Shown: positions 33,631-45,134, counted from the stretch's first letter. The stretch: 64,000 nucleotides of DNA from Chaetoderma sp. LZ-2023a (GCA_034401795.1 CM067373.1:36739443-36803442); one strand, 5' to 3'. Numbers and translations: made by a program. Notes: generated from the sequence alone by a model not told the origin.

Positions 33631-34260
33631 CACGACACGACGATGTTATCCTGGTCTCACTGCTTTGCAGTACTGCTGACATTGCTGCACGTTGCGTCAT
33701 GGGAACATAGCTTTCCAGTCCTTCTGGAAGCTATGGATTCGTAGATCAAAGATTCCCTGGACAAAAAAGACTACATTTTTACAATGCAACATGCGTATTC
33801 TTGATGCTGTATAACTGTAACAGCTGGGCAGCCCTAGACAAACTCGATACCTGCCACTGCAAACACCTATGCACCATCACTGGACACCGATGGCCAGATA
33901 GCATAATTTCCAATGATACACTATACAAAATGTGTAATACGTCGCTGCTGTCCGTAAAATTCTCCCAATAAGGATGGTCCACGTTTGGCCATGCGCTACC
34001 TCTTTTAAGGATGCCAGAAGACACACCAACACATAGCACCTTGGAATTCGCCCTACTCGGAGCCAGTAAATATAAATCATGAGGGCGTTGTTGCACAAAT
34101 CTGCTAAGCGTGCTACCGGCTGACCTCAAAGCAGGACTCGGTACACTCAAGTGAAGAATCGACCTGAGGGCGCCAAGGATTTGGGCTGACGACAAAACAC
34201 AGTGGGCAAAAGTGAAGGACTGATTGCAGCTGTAGGATGTTTCTATTACTACAGCCGCAG
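33631..34260 (+). pseudogene. RTE-like LINE 3' end
   Basis: Nucleotide-level match to 49300-49920, including gctgggcag, gatgccagaag/gacgccagaag and the terminal gccgcagaatgcagtaatcat. It is non-coding by decay, with several stops per 100 codons. Confidence 0.75.
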
Positions 34261-34286
34261 AATGCAGTAATCATACATATGGGCAA

Positions 34287-34380
34287 GTTCTTGAATATGT
34301 TGAGACTAATTTGACTGGGAGCTTTTATTGTCTTTGGTATTAACAGCTGTCAGTCAAATTAATTTCAAAGTATTCTACAG
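34287..34380. mobile_element. MITE-like hairpin, copy 1
   Basis: The left part ttgaatatgttgagactaat with ttgactggg faces a right part cagtcaaattaatttcaaag with tattctacag: imperfect terminal inverted repeats of about 35 bp. Related copies lie at 47389, 51201, 52908, 54539 and 54902. Confidence 0.7.
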
Positions 34381-34531
34381 AATATTTATTAAATTGTAAC
34401 TAAAGTTAAATTCACTAACAACATACACTTCAGACGGTTAGTGTCAGGCATGTGCCCCTTTCGTGGCGGACATACATCATCTGATTGTGACGTCAACTAG
34501 CAAGCGACGTATTTTGATAAAAACGTCACAT

Positions 34532-34545
34532 AGCTGAGTGACACA
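34532..34545. repeat. Left target-site duplication of the I-like LINE
   Basis: agctgagtgacaca, repeated exactly at 47122-47135 after the LINE tail. Confidence 0.88.
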
Positions 34546-36175
34546 AGCGTCGGTGGCAACATGTTCCGATGGACCAAGTCATACCTACACAATCGCAGAG
34601 CTAGGGTGCTGGTGGATGGACAATCTGGACAGAATGTATTGCTGAGACAATGGGTACCACAAGGCGGAGTATTATCACCAACTCTGTTCATACTCTTCAT
34701 TAATGATATTGTAGCAGAGCTGCCCAATGGGACCCAAGCAGCCCTCTATGCAGATGACCTCGTACTCTGGTGCACCGAGGAGTACACAACGACTGCCACG
34801 TACAGAATGCAGCTCACCTTGGACAGAATTACAGCTTGGGCCAATCGCTGGTGTATTACCATCAACAAAGAAAAATCCTCAGCCATGCTATTCTCACTGT
34901 CCACCAAAACCAAGGATGGCAATCTGACACTGGGCGGTACTCCATTCGAGTACGAGGACCAGCAGACATACCTGGGAGTCACCAATGACAGAAGATTAAC
35001 ATGGAAGGAGCACATCCAGAACGCAGAGGCAAATGCCAGAAGAAAGCTAAACATCATGAGGAAGCTGGCAGGAACAAAGTGGGGTGCCAATGAAAGGATC
35101 CTCAAGACCATCTACCTAGGTGTCGTACGACCACACCTTGAGTATGGATCCAGCTCATGGATGACAGCAGCTAAATCTCATCAACAGAACCTCGACAGAG
35201 TACAAAACCAGGCACTGCGCATCATCACTGGTGGAATGAGATCAACAACAATAGAAAAAATGGAGCAGACAGCAGGCATCCCCCACTTAGTAAAGGAAGG
35301 GAATTCAAAGCACTGATCCAAGCTGCAAAGTTCAAATCGTTCAACAACCACCCGATGAAGATCAGGCAAGCACAGCTGTCATCAGGAAGACTTAAAAGAT
35401 CAAGTTTTGTGAAAGAGACAAAAGCACTTCAAAGGAAACACCAAGAAATGTTGCCAGCACAAATAGAAGACCCAAACCACACCCTTGATCCTCCACCCTG
35501 GGAAAACAAACTAGAGGGCATAGCTATTCGCACCACAGTACCTCATCTCACAACCAAAGCTGAACACAGTGATGTGAGCAAGAAGGCCCTGACCCTAGCC
35601 ATGCTGGAAGAAATGTACCCTCAGGAGACATGGATAAGGATCTACACAGATGGATCAGCCAAAGATGCAATTAGGAGCGGAGGTGCCGGACTGCACATAC
35701 AGTATCCAAACGGACAACATGAGTCAGCTGCAATACCGACGGGCAAACACTGCACAAACTACAGAGCTGAAGTCGAAGCACTGGTCCATGCAGCTAATAC
35801 CACCAGCAGAACAGCAGACCCTATTGCATAGATTGTCTTTCTATCTGATGCCCGCTCCGTCCTTGAGGCTATCACCAAAGGTAAGCTGCCACAACTTGAA
35901 GAAGCACTACAAACCATCAAATGCTTTCGGATAGCATTGCAGTGGATCCCCTCACACTGTGGAGTCCAAGGAAATGAGGAAGCAGACAAGATGGCAAAGG
36001 TGGGTGCAGAAGAGAATCAGACAGAAAACATGGTTACGCATACAGAGATGAAGACTATCATCAAGTCACACTATAGAACACCTCAATCAGAAGATGCCTA
36101 CCATCATCTCTCGAGGCCAGAGCAAGTGACCATTTTTCGTCTCAGAACTGGACATAACAGACTAAACCAACACAT
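34546..36175 (+). pseudogene. I-like LINE: RT C-terminal half and RNase H (5'-truncated)
   Basis: RT from inside the palm: P-Q-G-G-V-L-S-P-T-L-F, I-N-D-I-V, Y-A-D-D-L-V-L-W (catalytic), then Y-L-G-V-T-N-D and L-E-Y-G-S-S-S-W. A frameshift lies near 35300. An RNase H domain follows with I-Y-T-D-G-S-A, Y-R-A-E-V-E-A-L, a TAG at 35829-35831, S-D-A-R-S and I-P-S-H-C-G-V-Q-G-N-E-E-A-D. The product ends at R-L-R-T-G-H-N-R-L-N-Q-H, where element C is inserted, and resumes at 46887. RT plus cellular-type RNase H plus a CPCG tail indicates an I/Nimb-type LINE. The endonuclease is missing through 5' truncation directly after the target duplication. Confidence 0.9.
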
Positions 36176-37862
36176 TGTAGATATCGGATCGTCTTATCGG
36201 AAGTCATGACCCCGGTAGACGTCTTATATTTGCGAGTAAGACCTCAGTGAAATTTATGTTTGAAAATACCAGGTGAGCTAGGGACTGAATAAGCATCATA
36301 GTAGTTAGGTATAGATAGGAAGATGCACTGGATGACTTCAGCCAGTGCTGATGCTAGGATACAGTTTCGCGGAAATAGAATAGGTTTCGCAGAAATAGAA
36401 TAGGAACCAGATTGAAACTGTAGCAGTAAATTCATCACAATAAGTTAGAAGTTGGAATAGATTGGAATAAGACCAACGGTTCTGAGTTGATGATATCTGT
36501 CAATAGTTGAAGGTAAAAGTTGTTGCTGTGGGATTGGCACACACTTTTATAATATTCAGCAGTCATTTCGGCCGCTAGTTTAGTAAATAATAGGGTGATA
36601 AGAATAGATACGAATCGATGGGAATCGAGAGAAATTATAGGAAACAGACGGACGGTTAGTTGTTGATGGTCGGCATTCCGACTCCCTTAAGCAAGTACAA
36701 CAACACCAGCTGGCAATGAGATCATACAGCTCATGTGCTTATTAACGTTCGCTTTCTACAGGCTTATCCATGATAGGCAAGGGACAGGACAGAGGCATTG
36801 TAGCGTCCTGTAGGAATCAATAACATAATCGAAAGTTGTATATCAACTATATGTCAATCAAAGGAAGGCATGCTACAACAACACATACCGTAATGTTGTT
36901 AGTTAGCTGACAGATCGCGTCAAATCAGAACCAGCCAACACTGCTTTGACCCTATTTTGTAGTATCTCCCGAGAAGAGAAGCCCAGAGTTTGATTAGTCA
37001 GGATGACGTCATAATCAATGAGCATCGACTCAAACTCTGTGGCAGAGAAACCAAAGAAACGGAGTTTCAAAGTAAATCGAGAGATAGGCGAACAGGGATT
37101 GGTCAGAACGACCAAAGAGAATAGGTACAATCTTCTAGGAAGGGATAAGCAGATGTTGATTGGAGGCAAGAAGGATGCGGGCCAATCAAACTGTGGTTAT
37201 AACTACCTGGAAGGATGAAAGGAACAGAAACTATGTATTACGATATATATAGATCTATATATCGTAATATGTATAGAAGTTAGGAAAATGTGTAGGGTAT
37301 ATAGTAGGCACTTTGTCTACTGAATCTTTAATCTTCACCATCAGTGATTCCGTAACAGTCGTGTTCCGTGAATAGTCGAGTAGCAATAGATAGTCGAATA
37401 GCACACCAACGCAGGTTGGGAGTAATTCTTCTAAGTTAGAGATAGTATCGGATAATCGTTAGCATTAAATAAGTTAATTGAAGTAAATCATTTCATAGTT
37501 GTAGAACGTACCATTTTATATTACGACAGTAAAAGTCGTCTTTGTTATATCAGTAGTAGTGTAGCGAATAAATCATCACTTAGTTAATCAAGCATAGATC
37601 CGAGTTGAGTTTGTGAATTATACTCCAGAAGCAAGGAACAAACTCCTTGCCTTACCTGAGCATCTTCGTGAAAGTCAGATAGGCCCAGATTACTAATCAA
37701 AAATATCTTCATCACCATCAGAAGAGGCGAGCCTAGTAATCGTATCGCTGGTACTCGGGGAAGATAAGTTGTCGCAGCAACCTACCATCATAAGTCTTCT
37801 CCGTGTAGCGGTGATAGTTAGTTAGTGAAATTCGAATAAGAAGATAAGACCGAAAATCTTCA
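36176..37862 (+). repeat. 5' LTR of element C
   Basis: 1,687 bp, starts tgtagatatcgg and ends aaaatcttca. It is long for Ty3/gypsy. It contains a near-palindromic AT block at about 37237-37270 (ttacgatatata facing tatatcgtaa). A TAATA-rich region and several short frames on both strands are present in both LTRs; none is recognisable as a gene. Confidence 0.97.
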
Positions 37863-37863
37863 G

Positions 37864-37881
37864 TGGCGAGCCTGCAAGGAT
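37864..37881 (+). other. Probable primer binding site of element C
   Basis: tggcgagcctgcaagg starts one base after the LTR with the expected TGG. I cannot assign it to a tRNA with confidence; it differs from the tRNA-Leu-type site of elements A and B. Confidence 0.55.
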
Positions 37882-37920
37882 CGAGAGTATAAAAGACACA
37901 AACTGTAAGTAGTGAGACGT

Positions 37921-38139
37921 ATGGCCCAAGCCCAAGTAGCCAACCCAACCCAGCAAGTCCTGAAACACGTAGCCGACCATATTCAAGTATTTATAGAGGC
38001 AGCCATACAGGCGGAAAGCACAAAGGTGACCCAGCACCGCGAATATCGCGAAAATTCACTAATAAAGATAACTACCGACATCACTTGCCCTGAACAACCC
38101 AGGCTACAAAGAGCGATAGTTTGTCTGTACTACCATTAG
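37921..38139 (+). CDS. Short ORF upstream of gag in element C
   Basis: 72 codons from ATG 37921 to TAG 38137-38139, starting M-A-Q-A-Q-V-A-N-P, with a helical Gln/Glu/Lys-rich composition. It lies in a different frame from gag and ends 11 bp before the gag ATG. It could be a leader ORF or a gag N-terminus displaced by an indel. It is not recognised. Confidence 0.4.
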   Translation: MAQAQVANPTQQVLKHVADHIQVFIEAAIQAESTKVTQHREYRENSLIKITTDITCPEQPRLQRAIVCLYYH

Positions 38140-38150
38140 CCTGATTCGGC

Positions 38151-39818
38151 ATGGCCAGTCCCCGTAGACCGACTGAACCCGGACTGCCCCCAGTTGATGT
38201 ACCTCTCCGTCAAGAATTGCGACCCGAGACGGTGGCAGCTATGCAAGCCATGGGATCCGCTATGGCCGACACGATCGTCGACAGCAGCAATCGGAGGGAA
38301 ACAGAGCGGGTCTACCGACAGGAGATCCGGGAAACCATCCAAAGGATCCAGCCGTGCGACGGGTTGATACCAGAACAAGTACGCACATTCCTTGATGAAA
38401 CCAGTTGTGCATGGGTAGCCAACGAGTGGAGATTAGGCGGGGTACCCGCCTATATAGTGACACGCGCTGCCCGAGGACAGTTAGCATGAGCCATAGACGG
38501 CTACCTAGTGGGAAAGGTCAGGGAGGACGTGACCTTTGAGGACTTAAAGAGATATATAACCCTCAACTTTATCTCGGCCAATGAGGACGAAAGGGTGAAA
38601 TATGATTTGGAAGGGGTCCACCAGCGGCGAAGCGAAACTATCGTCTCCTTCAACCGGCGGTACCGCGAATTAAGCAGCAGAGCATACCCCGAAGAAAACG
38701 ACGACAACCGGAGGACCGTCATGGGCATATATCTCAAGGCCCTAAACGACCAAGGCCTGAGCCGACGGATAGTGCGAAAGAAGGCAACTACCTTGAACAG
38801 AGCAATTGAGATTGCAGAGGAAGAAGAGACCTGCAACGACCTGTTGAAAGCGATGAAGATTGGTGGACGGCAAGAAGAGAGTATGGAGATTGACGCGCTA
38901 GAGCCTGAAGAAGAGAAAGGTATTAGGCAAGTGGTGAACTCATTGCGAAGACAGATGGTGCAACATAGTCGCATGATTGAGAAATTGTGCGGCATCATAG
39001 GCGAGCTGAAGGAGGAAGCCAAGGCGCCTAGACAACCAGCAGTACGGAGAACGCCACCAGCCAAAGCCGCAAAACAACCAAAAGGACCGCATCCCCCCAG
39101 CAAACGCTTTACCTGCGGGAAAACGGGCCACATGGCACGTGACTGTCAAGTCAACGCACGAAGTTCTGAACCCCGACGTAGTGTAAAAAGGGACATAACG
39201 TGTTTTAACTGTGGGCGAACCGGCCACTACAAGAGTGACTGCCCGCAACCCATACAGCCTCCTCAAGGGAGAACCCGTGCGCAGACAGTGCAACGACCAC
39301 GACAACGGGGACAGCGACCACCAATTACCTGTTTCAACTGTGGTAAGGAGGGGCATGTCGCCCAAGACTGTTATACGTTTGCCAGCCGAAAAGGTCGAAC
39401 TAATACCATAACTTGTTTCGGATGTGGAAGGGACGGACATTTTATCCGTGATTGTCCCACCACTGGTCCAATGCAGACGCCACAATCAAGCCCGAATCCG
39501 CAACGAGCGAATAAGCGTCCCCGAACCGAGGACGTAGACATGGACATGGACATTGACGAATTGGGCGGTCAACAGTCAATACGGGAGACCATGCCCCGTT
39601 CGTGTTCACGCAACGTTCGACGAGACATTGCCAACGGGATGCAGGATCGTGACGAGTACGAGGACCCAGACGGATTCGTCTTAACCGGCGAAGGGACAGA
39701 TGCCTACGGCCGGTATTCATACGGCATGGACAATGCATCTGGCCAGAGGAGTTCGTACGCGGAAGTGGTTAGTGGGCGAAGGAGTCCGGTAAATGGCGAT
39801 GGAGGAAACCGTTGGTGA
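38151..39818 (+). CDS. gag: Element C Gag with four zinc knuckles (one in-frame TGA)
   Basis: Starts at ATG 38151 and remains in one frame to TGA 39816-39818 except for a TGA at 38487-38489. The region after that stop carries a Retrotrans_gag-type capsid ([25 protein letters not shown]). Four C-x2-C-x4-H-x4-C positions follow. The first has lost its first cysteine (R-F-T-C-G-K-T-G-H); the next three are complete ([27 protein letters not shown]). The tail has an acidic [10 protein letters not shown] stretch. Its role is particle assembly and RNA packaging. Its end overlaps pol by about 45 bp in the -1 frame. Confidence 0.93.
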
Positions 39819-42800
39819 GGCCACCGACCGAGCGGTTTCTGATCCGTCTTAGATTAGAAAGAAACGGTCTAGTGGATAAGGGTGAGTACCTGCATGCTTT
39901 AGTAGATACGGGTGCTAGCACATCCTTAATTCGGAAGGATATTTGGCGTAGCATGTTAGATGCTAGGCCATTAAAAAGAGCAAGAACGCTCTTAGCCGTA
40001 AATGGTGCCCCAATAGAACTTTTGGGAGAAACGCAGATCAAATTTGAAAATGCCCGGCCTATTCCAAGTACGGTAGTGGCGAGTATGAGGCATGAATGTT
40101 TGATTGGAGTGGATGCTTTGCACTTGGGAAATGCAAAGATCGACTATCGGACCAAAGAAGTAGTATGGTTTGGTCAGGTATATCCCTTTAGGTATCCCTA
40201 TAGGGAACAAGCGAAGTATGTATATGCTAGTTGTAAGGAAACGACCGGATATAAAGATATTGACAAAGTTGTAGATGACTTTGCGGATATCTTTGATACG
40301 GCTCGTCCAAACACTTTAGGATTGGTCCCCAAAGTGAAATGTATGGTACCAACAGGAGATGCTTATCCTATAAGGCAGAAGGCCTACCGTCTACCGCTAA
40401 CCAAGCAATATGTGGTCAAGAACCAAGTAAAAGAGATGCTTGATGCGGGCGTCATAAGACCATCGTCATCACCATGGGCATCACCCATTACTTTAGTTCC
40501 TAAGAAGGACGGTGACACCCAGTTCTGTATTGACTATAGGAAATTAAATTCGGTATGCCGTAAGGACAGTTACCCGCTACCGAATATATCTGACATTTTT
40601 GATTCGATGCGAGGCGCAACAATCTTTTCTACTATGGACTTGAAGTCTGGCTATTGGCAGATACCAATGGACAGCCAAGACATAGAGAAGACAGCGTTCG
40701 TCTGTAGCGAAGGTTTGTACGAATGGATTCGTATGCCGTTCGGTTTTTGCAACTCAGGTGCCGTATTTCAAAGGGCAATGAATGACATTTTCCGGGAATT
40801 TGTAGGAAAATATGTGCACGTTTTTGTCGACGATATAGTCGTATATTCACGAAATCCGACAGAACATGCACAGCACTTGCGTAAGGTCATGCGCAAGATT
40901 AGAGAGTATAACTTACAAGTTAAGAAAAAGAAATGTGATTTCGCCAGTAAGTCAGTAGACTTGTTAGGATATCGCATTTCTGCACAAGGAGTAGCTCCTC
41001 AGGCTCAGAAGGTCAAGGTCATTAGGGAAATGTCACCCCCACGTGATGTGGGTGAAGTAAGAAGTTTCCTTGGAGCTACTGGGTATTACCGATCCTGTGT
41101 GCAAGGCTATGCGGAAATTGCCAAGCCTTTGATAGAACTAACAAAGAAATATAAGCGTTTTGAGTGGGGTAAGGATGAACAGCAAGCATTCAAGAAATTA
41201 CAGAACTTGCTGTGCAGTGAGACGGTTCTCACATATCCGAATTTAAATGCCCCTTATAAGTTATACACTGACGTGTCTAGTTATGCTATTGGTGCCATAC
41301 TGGTACAAGACGATGATAAGGGTATAGAGCGGGTAATTCAATATGTAAGCTCTACTCTTAAAGATAGTCAGCTTAATTGGCCCGTAATAGAGAAGGAGGC
41401 TTACGCTGTGATCTATGTGTTGAAAAAGCTCCGCCCATATCTATTTGGCACGCAGTTTACCGTGTACACCGACCACAAACCCCTAAAGAGTTTGTTTGTG
41501 GGTGAAGTGAAAAACACGAAGGTGCAGTGCTGGGCAGTGCTGATTGCTGAGTATGGGTGTAAGATTGAGTACATCCAAGGCTCGAAGAATATTCGAGCAG
41601 ACATGCTGTCCAGATTACGTCGTCCTGTGGAAGTCGCCACGTTAGACACGGGCGATTATGTCGTACCCGAGGTAGACGAAGGTGCGTTACCGCATGTCCC
41701 TCTAGAGGTTTACGACATGCCCTACGACGAATTGCATACCGAGCAGACCAAGGAATACCCGGAGTTGTTCAAGAACACACTGGAGGAGTATATGGTCAAA
41801 AACGGTATTTTGTATTCCTTAGTGACACCCTCAGCATTGGACGCTGAGTATCCCAGAATTGTATGACCTACCCTGTTCCGTGAGAAAGTGCTCCGGAAGG
41901 CTCATGAGAGAGCCGGTCACCAAGGTCTGAAAAAGACCATTGGTATGGTAAGAGATTCTTTTGTGTGGACGTCTTTAAGGAAAGATGTGGTTCATATGCT
42001 TGAAACGTGTACCACGTGCCAGGTCAACCGACCCGTCACTACACGACCTAAATACAGTGAGATGCCCATGGCTAATTATCCGAGTCAGATAATTGGTATG
42101 GATTTGATCGGTCCACTGTTAGAATCAAGCAGAGGTAATGTGTATATCATGACGATAATCGATCACTGTTCTGCGTGGGCAGAAGCATATCCGATTGCTG
42201 CCAAAACATCTCAGAACGTTGAAGACAAGTTTTTCAACGAATATGTAGCTCGTCATGGGGTCCCTGAGATTCTGATAACGGATCAAGGGAGAGAATTCTG
42301 TTCAAATAGTCTGGAGGAACGATTTAAAGAACACGGTATCGATCATAGACGATCGAGTCCATACCATCTGCAAACAAATGGACGCACCGAGAGGTTCAAT
42401 CGTACGCTCAAGGAGCTAATCCAGAAAGGTGTTAATAATGAATCTCGTGCATGGGAGGACGAATTTGGCGCGGCTTTAACAGCATACCGCAGCTCTCATC
42501 ACTCCACGACTGGATATACGCCATTTTATCTGACGTATGGTCGTCGTGCAAGGCTTCCGTTAACCATCCCACTGGATGCCACGCAGGATCTGGGTGAAAG
42601 ACTTACATGTCTTAATAATGCCTTACTGCGCGCTCGTGGAGAAATGGCTAAGTCTCGAGAAGTTCACCGAGAACAGATTAACAAGCGTGCAAACGCTGGT
42701 GAATTTAGGGTGGGCGATTCGGTGGTTGTAAAAGCTGAGGAGAGGATGAAATTGACCTCTCACAGTGACCCTGAATACGAGATCTTTAAGATCAATGGTC

Positions 42801-43381
42801 CCGTAGCTCATGTCTGACATCAGAGATCTGGGAAAGTACGCGTACTTAATATATCTAAGCTACGTGTAGTTGACTCAGAGATGTGTTGGGACAAGATCCG
42901 ACCACGCCCTATTCGTAACCCTGCTAAAGGTACGAAAGCCAGCCATCACCCTCGAGTGATGCTACCCGAGTCCAAACCTTTGCCGGTAAACGACTCCGAT
43001 GCGACATCGAGTAAGAGGGCTCGTAGGAAGCGACCAGCTTCTGATGGGGAGCCAAGGATGCGCAGGGTGGGTAAGGGGGTCGATGTAAACATAGATCGAC
43101 CGGGTATGAGTAACGATCGAAACTATGGGTCACTGAGGGAAACCACAGAGACTCATCGTACCGTTATGATGGACACCTCGGAGGATGTACCCGAGCCTGC
43201 CAATGAGCCAATGGAAACACTTCCATCTCATCCCTACTTTCTGCGCAAGCGCAGTCTCGCTCCTGATGTCTACTCAGACCCTAAGAGACTCAGGATTGGC
43301 GCGTTTGGCCGTGCTCGATACGATGACATCCTCAGTCATATAGAAGCAGTTATAAGGCGACTTAGCCCGAGAAAAGTTTAA
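39773..43381 (+). CDS. pol: Element C Pol: protease, RT, RNase H, integrase (two in-frame TGA)
   Basis: Open in the -1 frame relative to gag from 39773; no canonical slippery heptamer is obvious in the overlap. Protease has L-V-D-T-G-A-S. RT has [31 protein letters not shown] and the catalytic F-V-D-D. RNase H has Y-T-D-V-S-S, I-E-K-E-A-Y-A, Y-T-D-H-K-P-L and R-A-D-M-L-S-R. Integrase has H-x5-H and C-x2-C zinc ligands, then [16 protein letters not shown] and [15 protein letters not shown] codons at 41864-41866 (before integrase) and 42815-42817 (integrase C-terminus) interrupt an otherwise continuous frame that runs on to 43381. The basic Pro-rich tail after 42881 has no recognised domain. 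Confidence 0.95.
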
Positions 43382-43513
43382 TCTCTGCCTGATCGCAGTA
43401 CTGACAACTTGTCTTGTTAAGTGTGTACCAATAAGCCAGCATTAATAACCTCGCGATAAGCATAGCGTCAGGTCTAAATATCGAGTGTGACGAATAATTT
43501 ACAGTAACTAAGT

Positions 43514-43948
43514 ATGGGATCTACAGTGCTCTGTGTTCATAGACTCACCCGGTTTGCGGTAATCCCAACCCGAGGGTCGAGATTTGCCGCTGGGTGCGAT
43601 TTGTACAGTGCTTACGACTATACAATCCCAGCCGGAGGCCAGATGGTGCTGCGAACAGACCTTCGGATTGCTGTCCCATGGGGGTGTTACGGACGGGTGG
43701 CCCCACGATCGGGATTGGCCATTAATCATAGCATTGATGTGGGAGCCGGGGTGGTTGACCCGGATTACCGGGGCAATGTGGGGATTGTCTTGATTAACTT
43801 TGGTAGTAGTAGCTTTCCGGTAAGTAGGGGAGATCGTGTTGTGCAGCTGATTATGGAGAAGATAGTTATACCAAAGATACATGAATGCGCAAAGTTAGAG
43901 CCAACGGAACGGGGTGGTAGAGGATTCGGTTCCACGGGGGTTAAATAA
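43514..43948 (+). CDS. dut: Element C dUTPase
   Basis: 144 residues from ATG 43514 to a TAA, intact. Hydrolyses dUTP to dUMP and pyrophosphate, keeping uracil out of DNA. All five trimeric-dUTPase motifs are present: I A-G-C-D-L-Y-S-A (residues 26-33), II A-P-R-S-G-L-A (63-69), [12 protein letters not shown] (79-87, with the catalytic Asp82 and the Tyr that selects uracil), [10 protein letters not shown], and [11 protein letters not shown]. It lies 130 bp after pol in the same frame but with stops between, so it needs its own start, readthrough or a spliced RNA. Some retroviruses carry dUTPase in pol or beside protease; a separate ORF after integrase in a gypsy-type element is unusual. Confidence 0.97.
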   Translation: MGSTVLCVHRLTRFAVIPTRGSRFAAGCDLYSAYDYTIPAGGQMVLRTDLRIAVPWGCYGRVAPRSGLAINHSIDVGAGVVDPDYRGNVGIVLINFGSSSFPVSRGDRVVQLIMEKIVIPKIHECAKLEPTERGGRGFGSTGVK

Positions 43949-44047
43949 ATCGATAGAACCCCCAAACTGGTGTTGCGACCATCCGGAATAACACCCCGAG
44001 TAGCAACTGAACTATTCAACTGTCTAAGTCCAATGAACCACTAGTAA

Positions 44048-44734
44048 CTAGTTGCCAACAAGAATATAGGCGTAGTTTTGCAAACGTTCGGAGAAACTGT
44101 TGAAGTACACTGCGGCGGACGACTGACAGACCGGTGTGTAGTTAAGAATGGTGTGTTTGCTCTAATGTCTGGAGAGTGCGATTATAGTGGCAAAGGTTGG
44201 CGATTTGAGCCGGTACAGTCTTATAGTCGGACTTACACTCGAATCAGTCTGGCCATTGATACACCACGGTTGGATGTGGCCGGAGTACTAGACCCATCAA
44301 TGATAGTTAATCAGTTGAGTATGCAGAAATGGGACCATTTGCATAAGTCTAAGTACGTGCCGCTAGCACCATTATCTGCGGTCGACCCAGCGATGGTCGA
44401 TGGCATGGGGGTACAATCATTTGTGTCATATTCAACCGGCTCCTTCGTCGTAGTGCTCGTCGTTGTGTTGATATTGTGGAAGTGTGGTATTCTTTCACGC
44501 ATGTGGATATGGATTAAGTGCAAGCCACATGCGGCCCATAGCAGTGCGCCACGGACTATTCACCCTCAGAGGCCCCGGAGACCTGCAGCCCTACTGGAGC
44601 CGCCGAGGAGGTCAGCCGGGTCATCGCCTAACGCAGTTGCCAGGACTGAGATCGACCCGACGGCTGATGACTGGATAGACGTGGTAATTGACAGTCCTAA
44701 CATTCGTGTATCCTATGAGGATTTGTCCCTGTAG
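44048..44734 (+). CDS. Element C single-pass membrane protein, env-like position
   Basis: Open from 44048 (after a TAA) to TAG 44732-44734, about 228 codons. There is no ATG at the 5' edge; the first in-frame ATG is near 44166, so a spliced leader or a non-AUG start is possible. A cysteine-containing N-terminal part of about 125 residues is followed by a strongly hydrophobic segment (S-F-V-V-V-L-V-V-V-L-I-L-W), a Lys/Arg stop-transfer region, and an Arg/Pro-rich then acidic tail of about 80 residues. That is the shape of a type I membrane protein or the C-terminal part of an Env-like protein. No fusion peptide, furin site or signal peptide is seen. The position after pol and before the 3' LTR is where env genes sit. 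The function is not established. Confidence 0.65.
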   Translation, partial: LVANKNIGVVLQTFGETVEVHCGGRLTDRCVVKNGVFALMSGECDYSGKGWRFEPVQSYSRTYTRISLAIDTPRLDVAGVLDPSMIVNQLSMQKWDHLHKSKYVPLAPLSAVDPAMVDGMGVQSFVSYSTGSFVVVLVVVLILWKCGILSRMWIWIKCKPHAAHSSAPRTIHPQRPRRPAALLEPPRRSAGSSPNAVARTEIDPTADDWIDVVIDSPNIRVSYEDLSL

Positions 44735-45134
44735 CACTAACTTATTATAGTGCCATGTTTAATTTATTGTACTTTTATGGATTCCTAATTCCTAACAGTG
44801 AGCAGGAGTACGTGGATTCTTCATCATATTCAATATATCACAGACTTTAGTATTATGCCGTAGTTTATTATTTGATATATTATAATGTTTAGGAGTTGTT
44901 CATGACCTGTAATGATTATCTTGTATGATTAAGGTTGATTTAGTGTTTTTACGTTGTCATTTTACTTTGTTTATGATTAGTTTTGATTGTTTATGTTTAT
45001 CTTGATTGTTTATATTTCATTTGGATTGTTTTGTAGCGTTAGTTATCATCAGTTTCAGTTGTTATGTGAGTGTATTGTTATGAGTCTGGATAGCCCTGGT
45101 ATAGTGTGGTTTTGTTGTTGATAGAGTACAATGA
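44735..45134 (+). other. 3' untranslated region of element C
   Basis: T-rich non-coding stretch with repeated ttgattgttta-type phrases near 44970-45030. No gene. Confidence 0.6.

Noticed and set aside
32996-33744. Five ORFs of 169-234 codons
   Set aside because: They run through the 500-N gap.
36903-37218. Open frames of 66 and 88 codons on both strands inside the element C LTR (repeated at 45923-46238)
   Set aside because: They are duplicated only because the LTR is duplicated; no domain, and opposite strands are open at once.
38501-39738. Long minus-strand ORFs opposite element C gag
   Set aside because: Shadows of the gag reading frame; gag has the zinc knuckles and correct element order.
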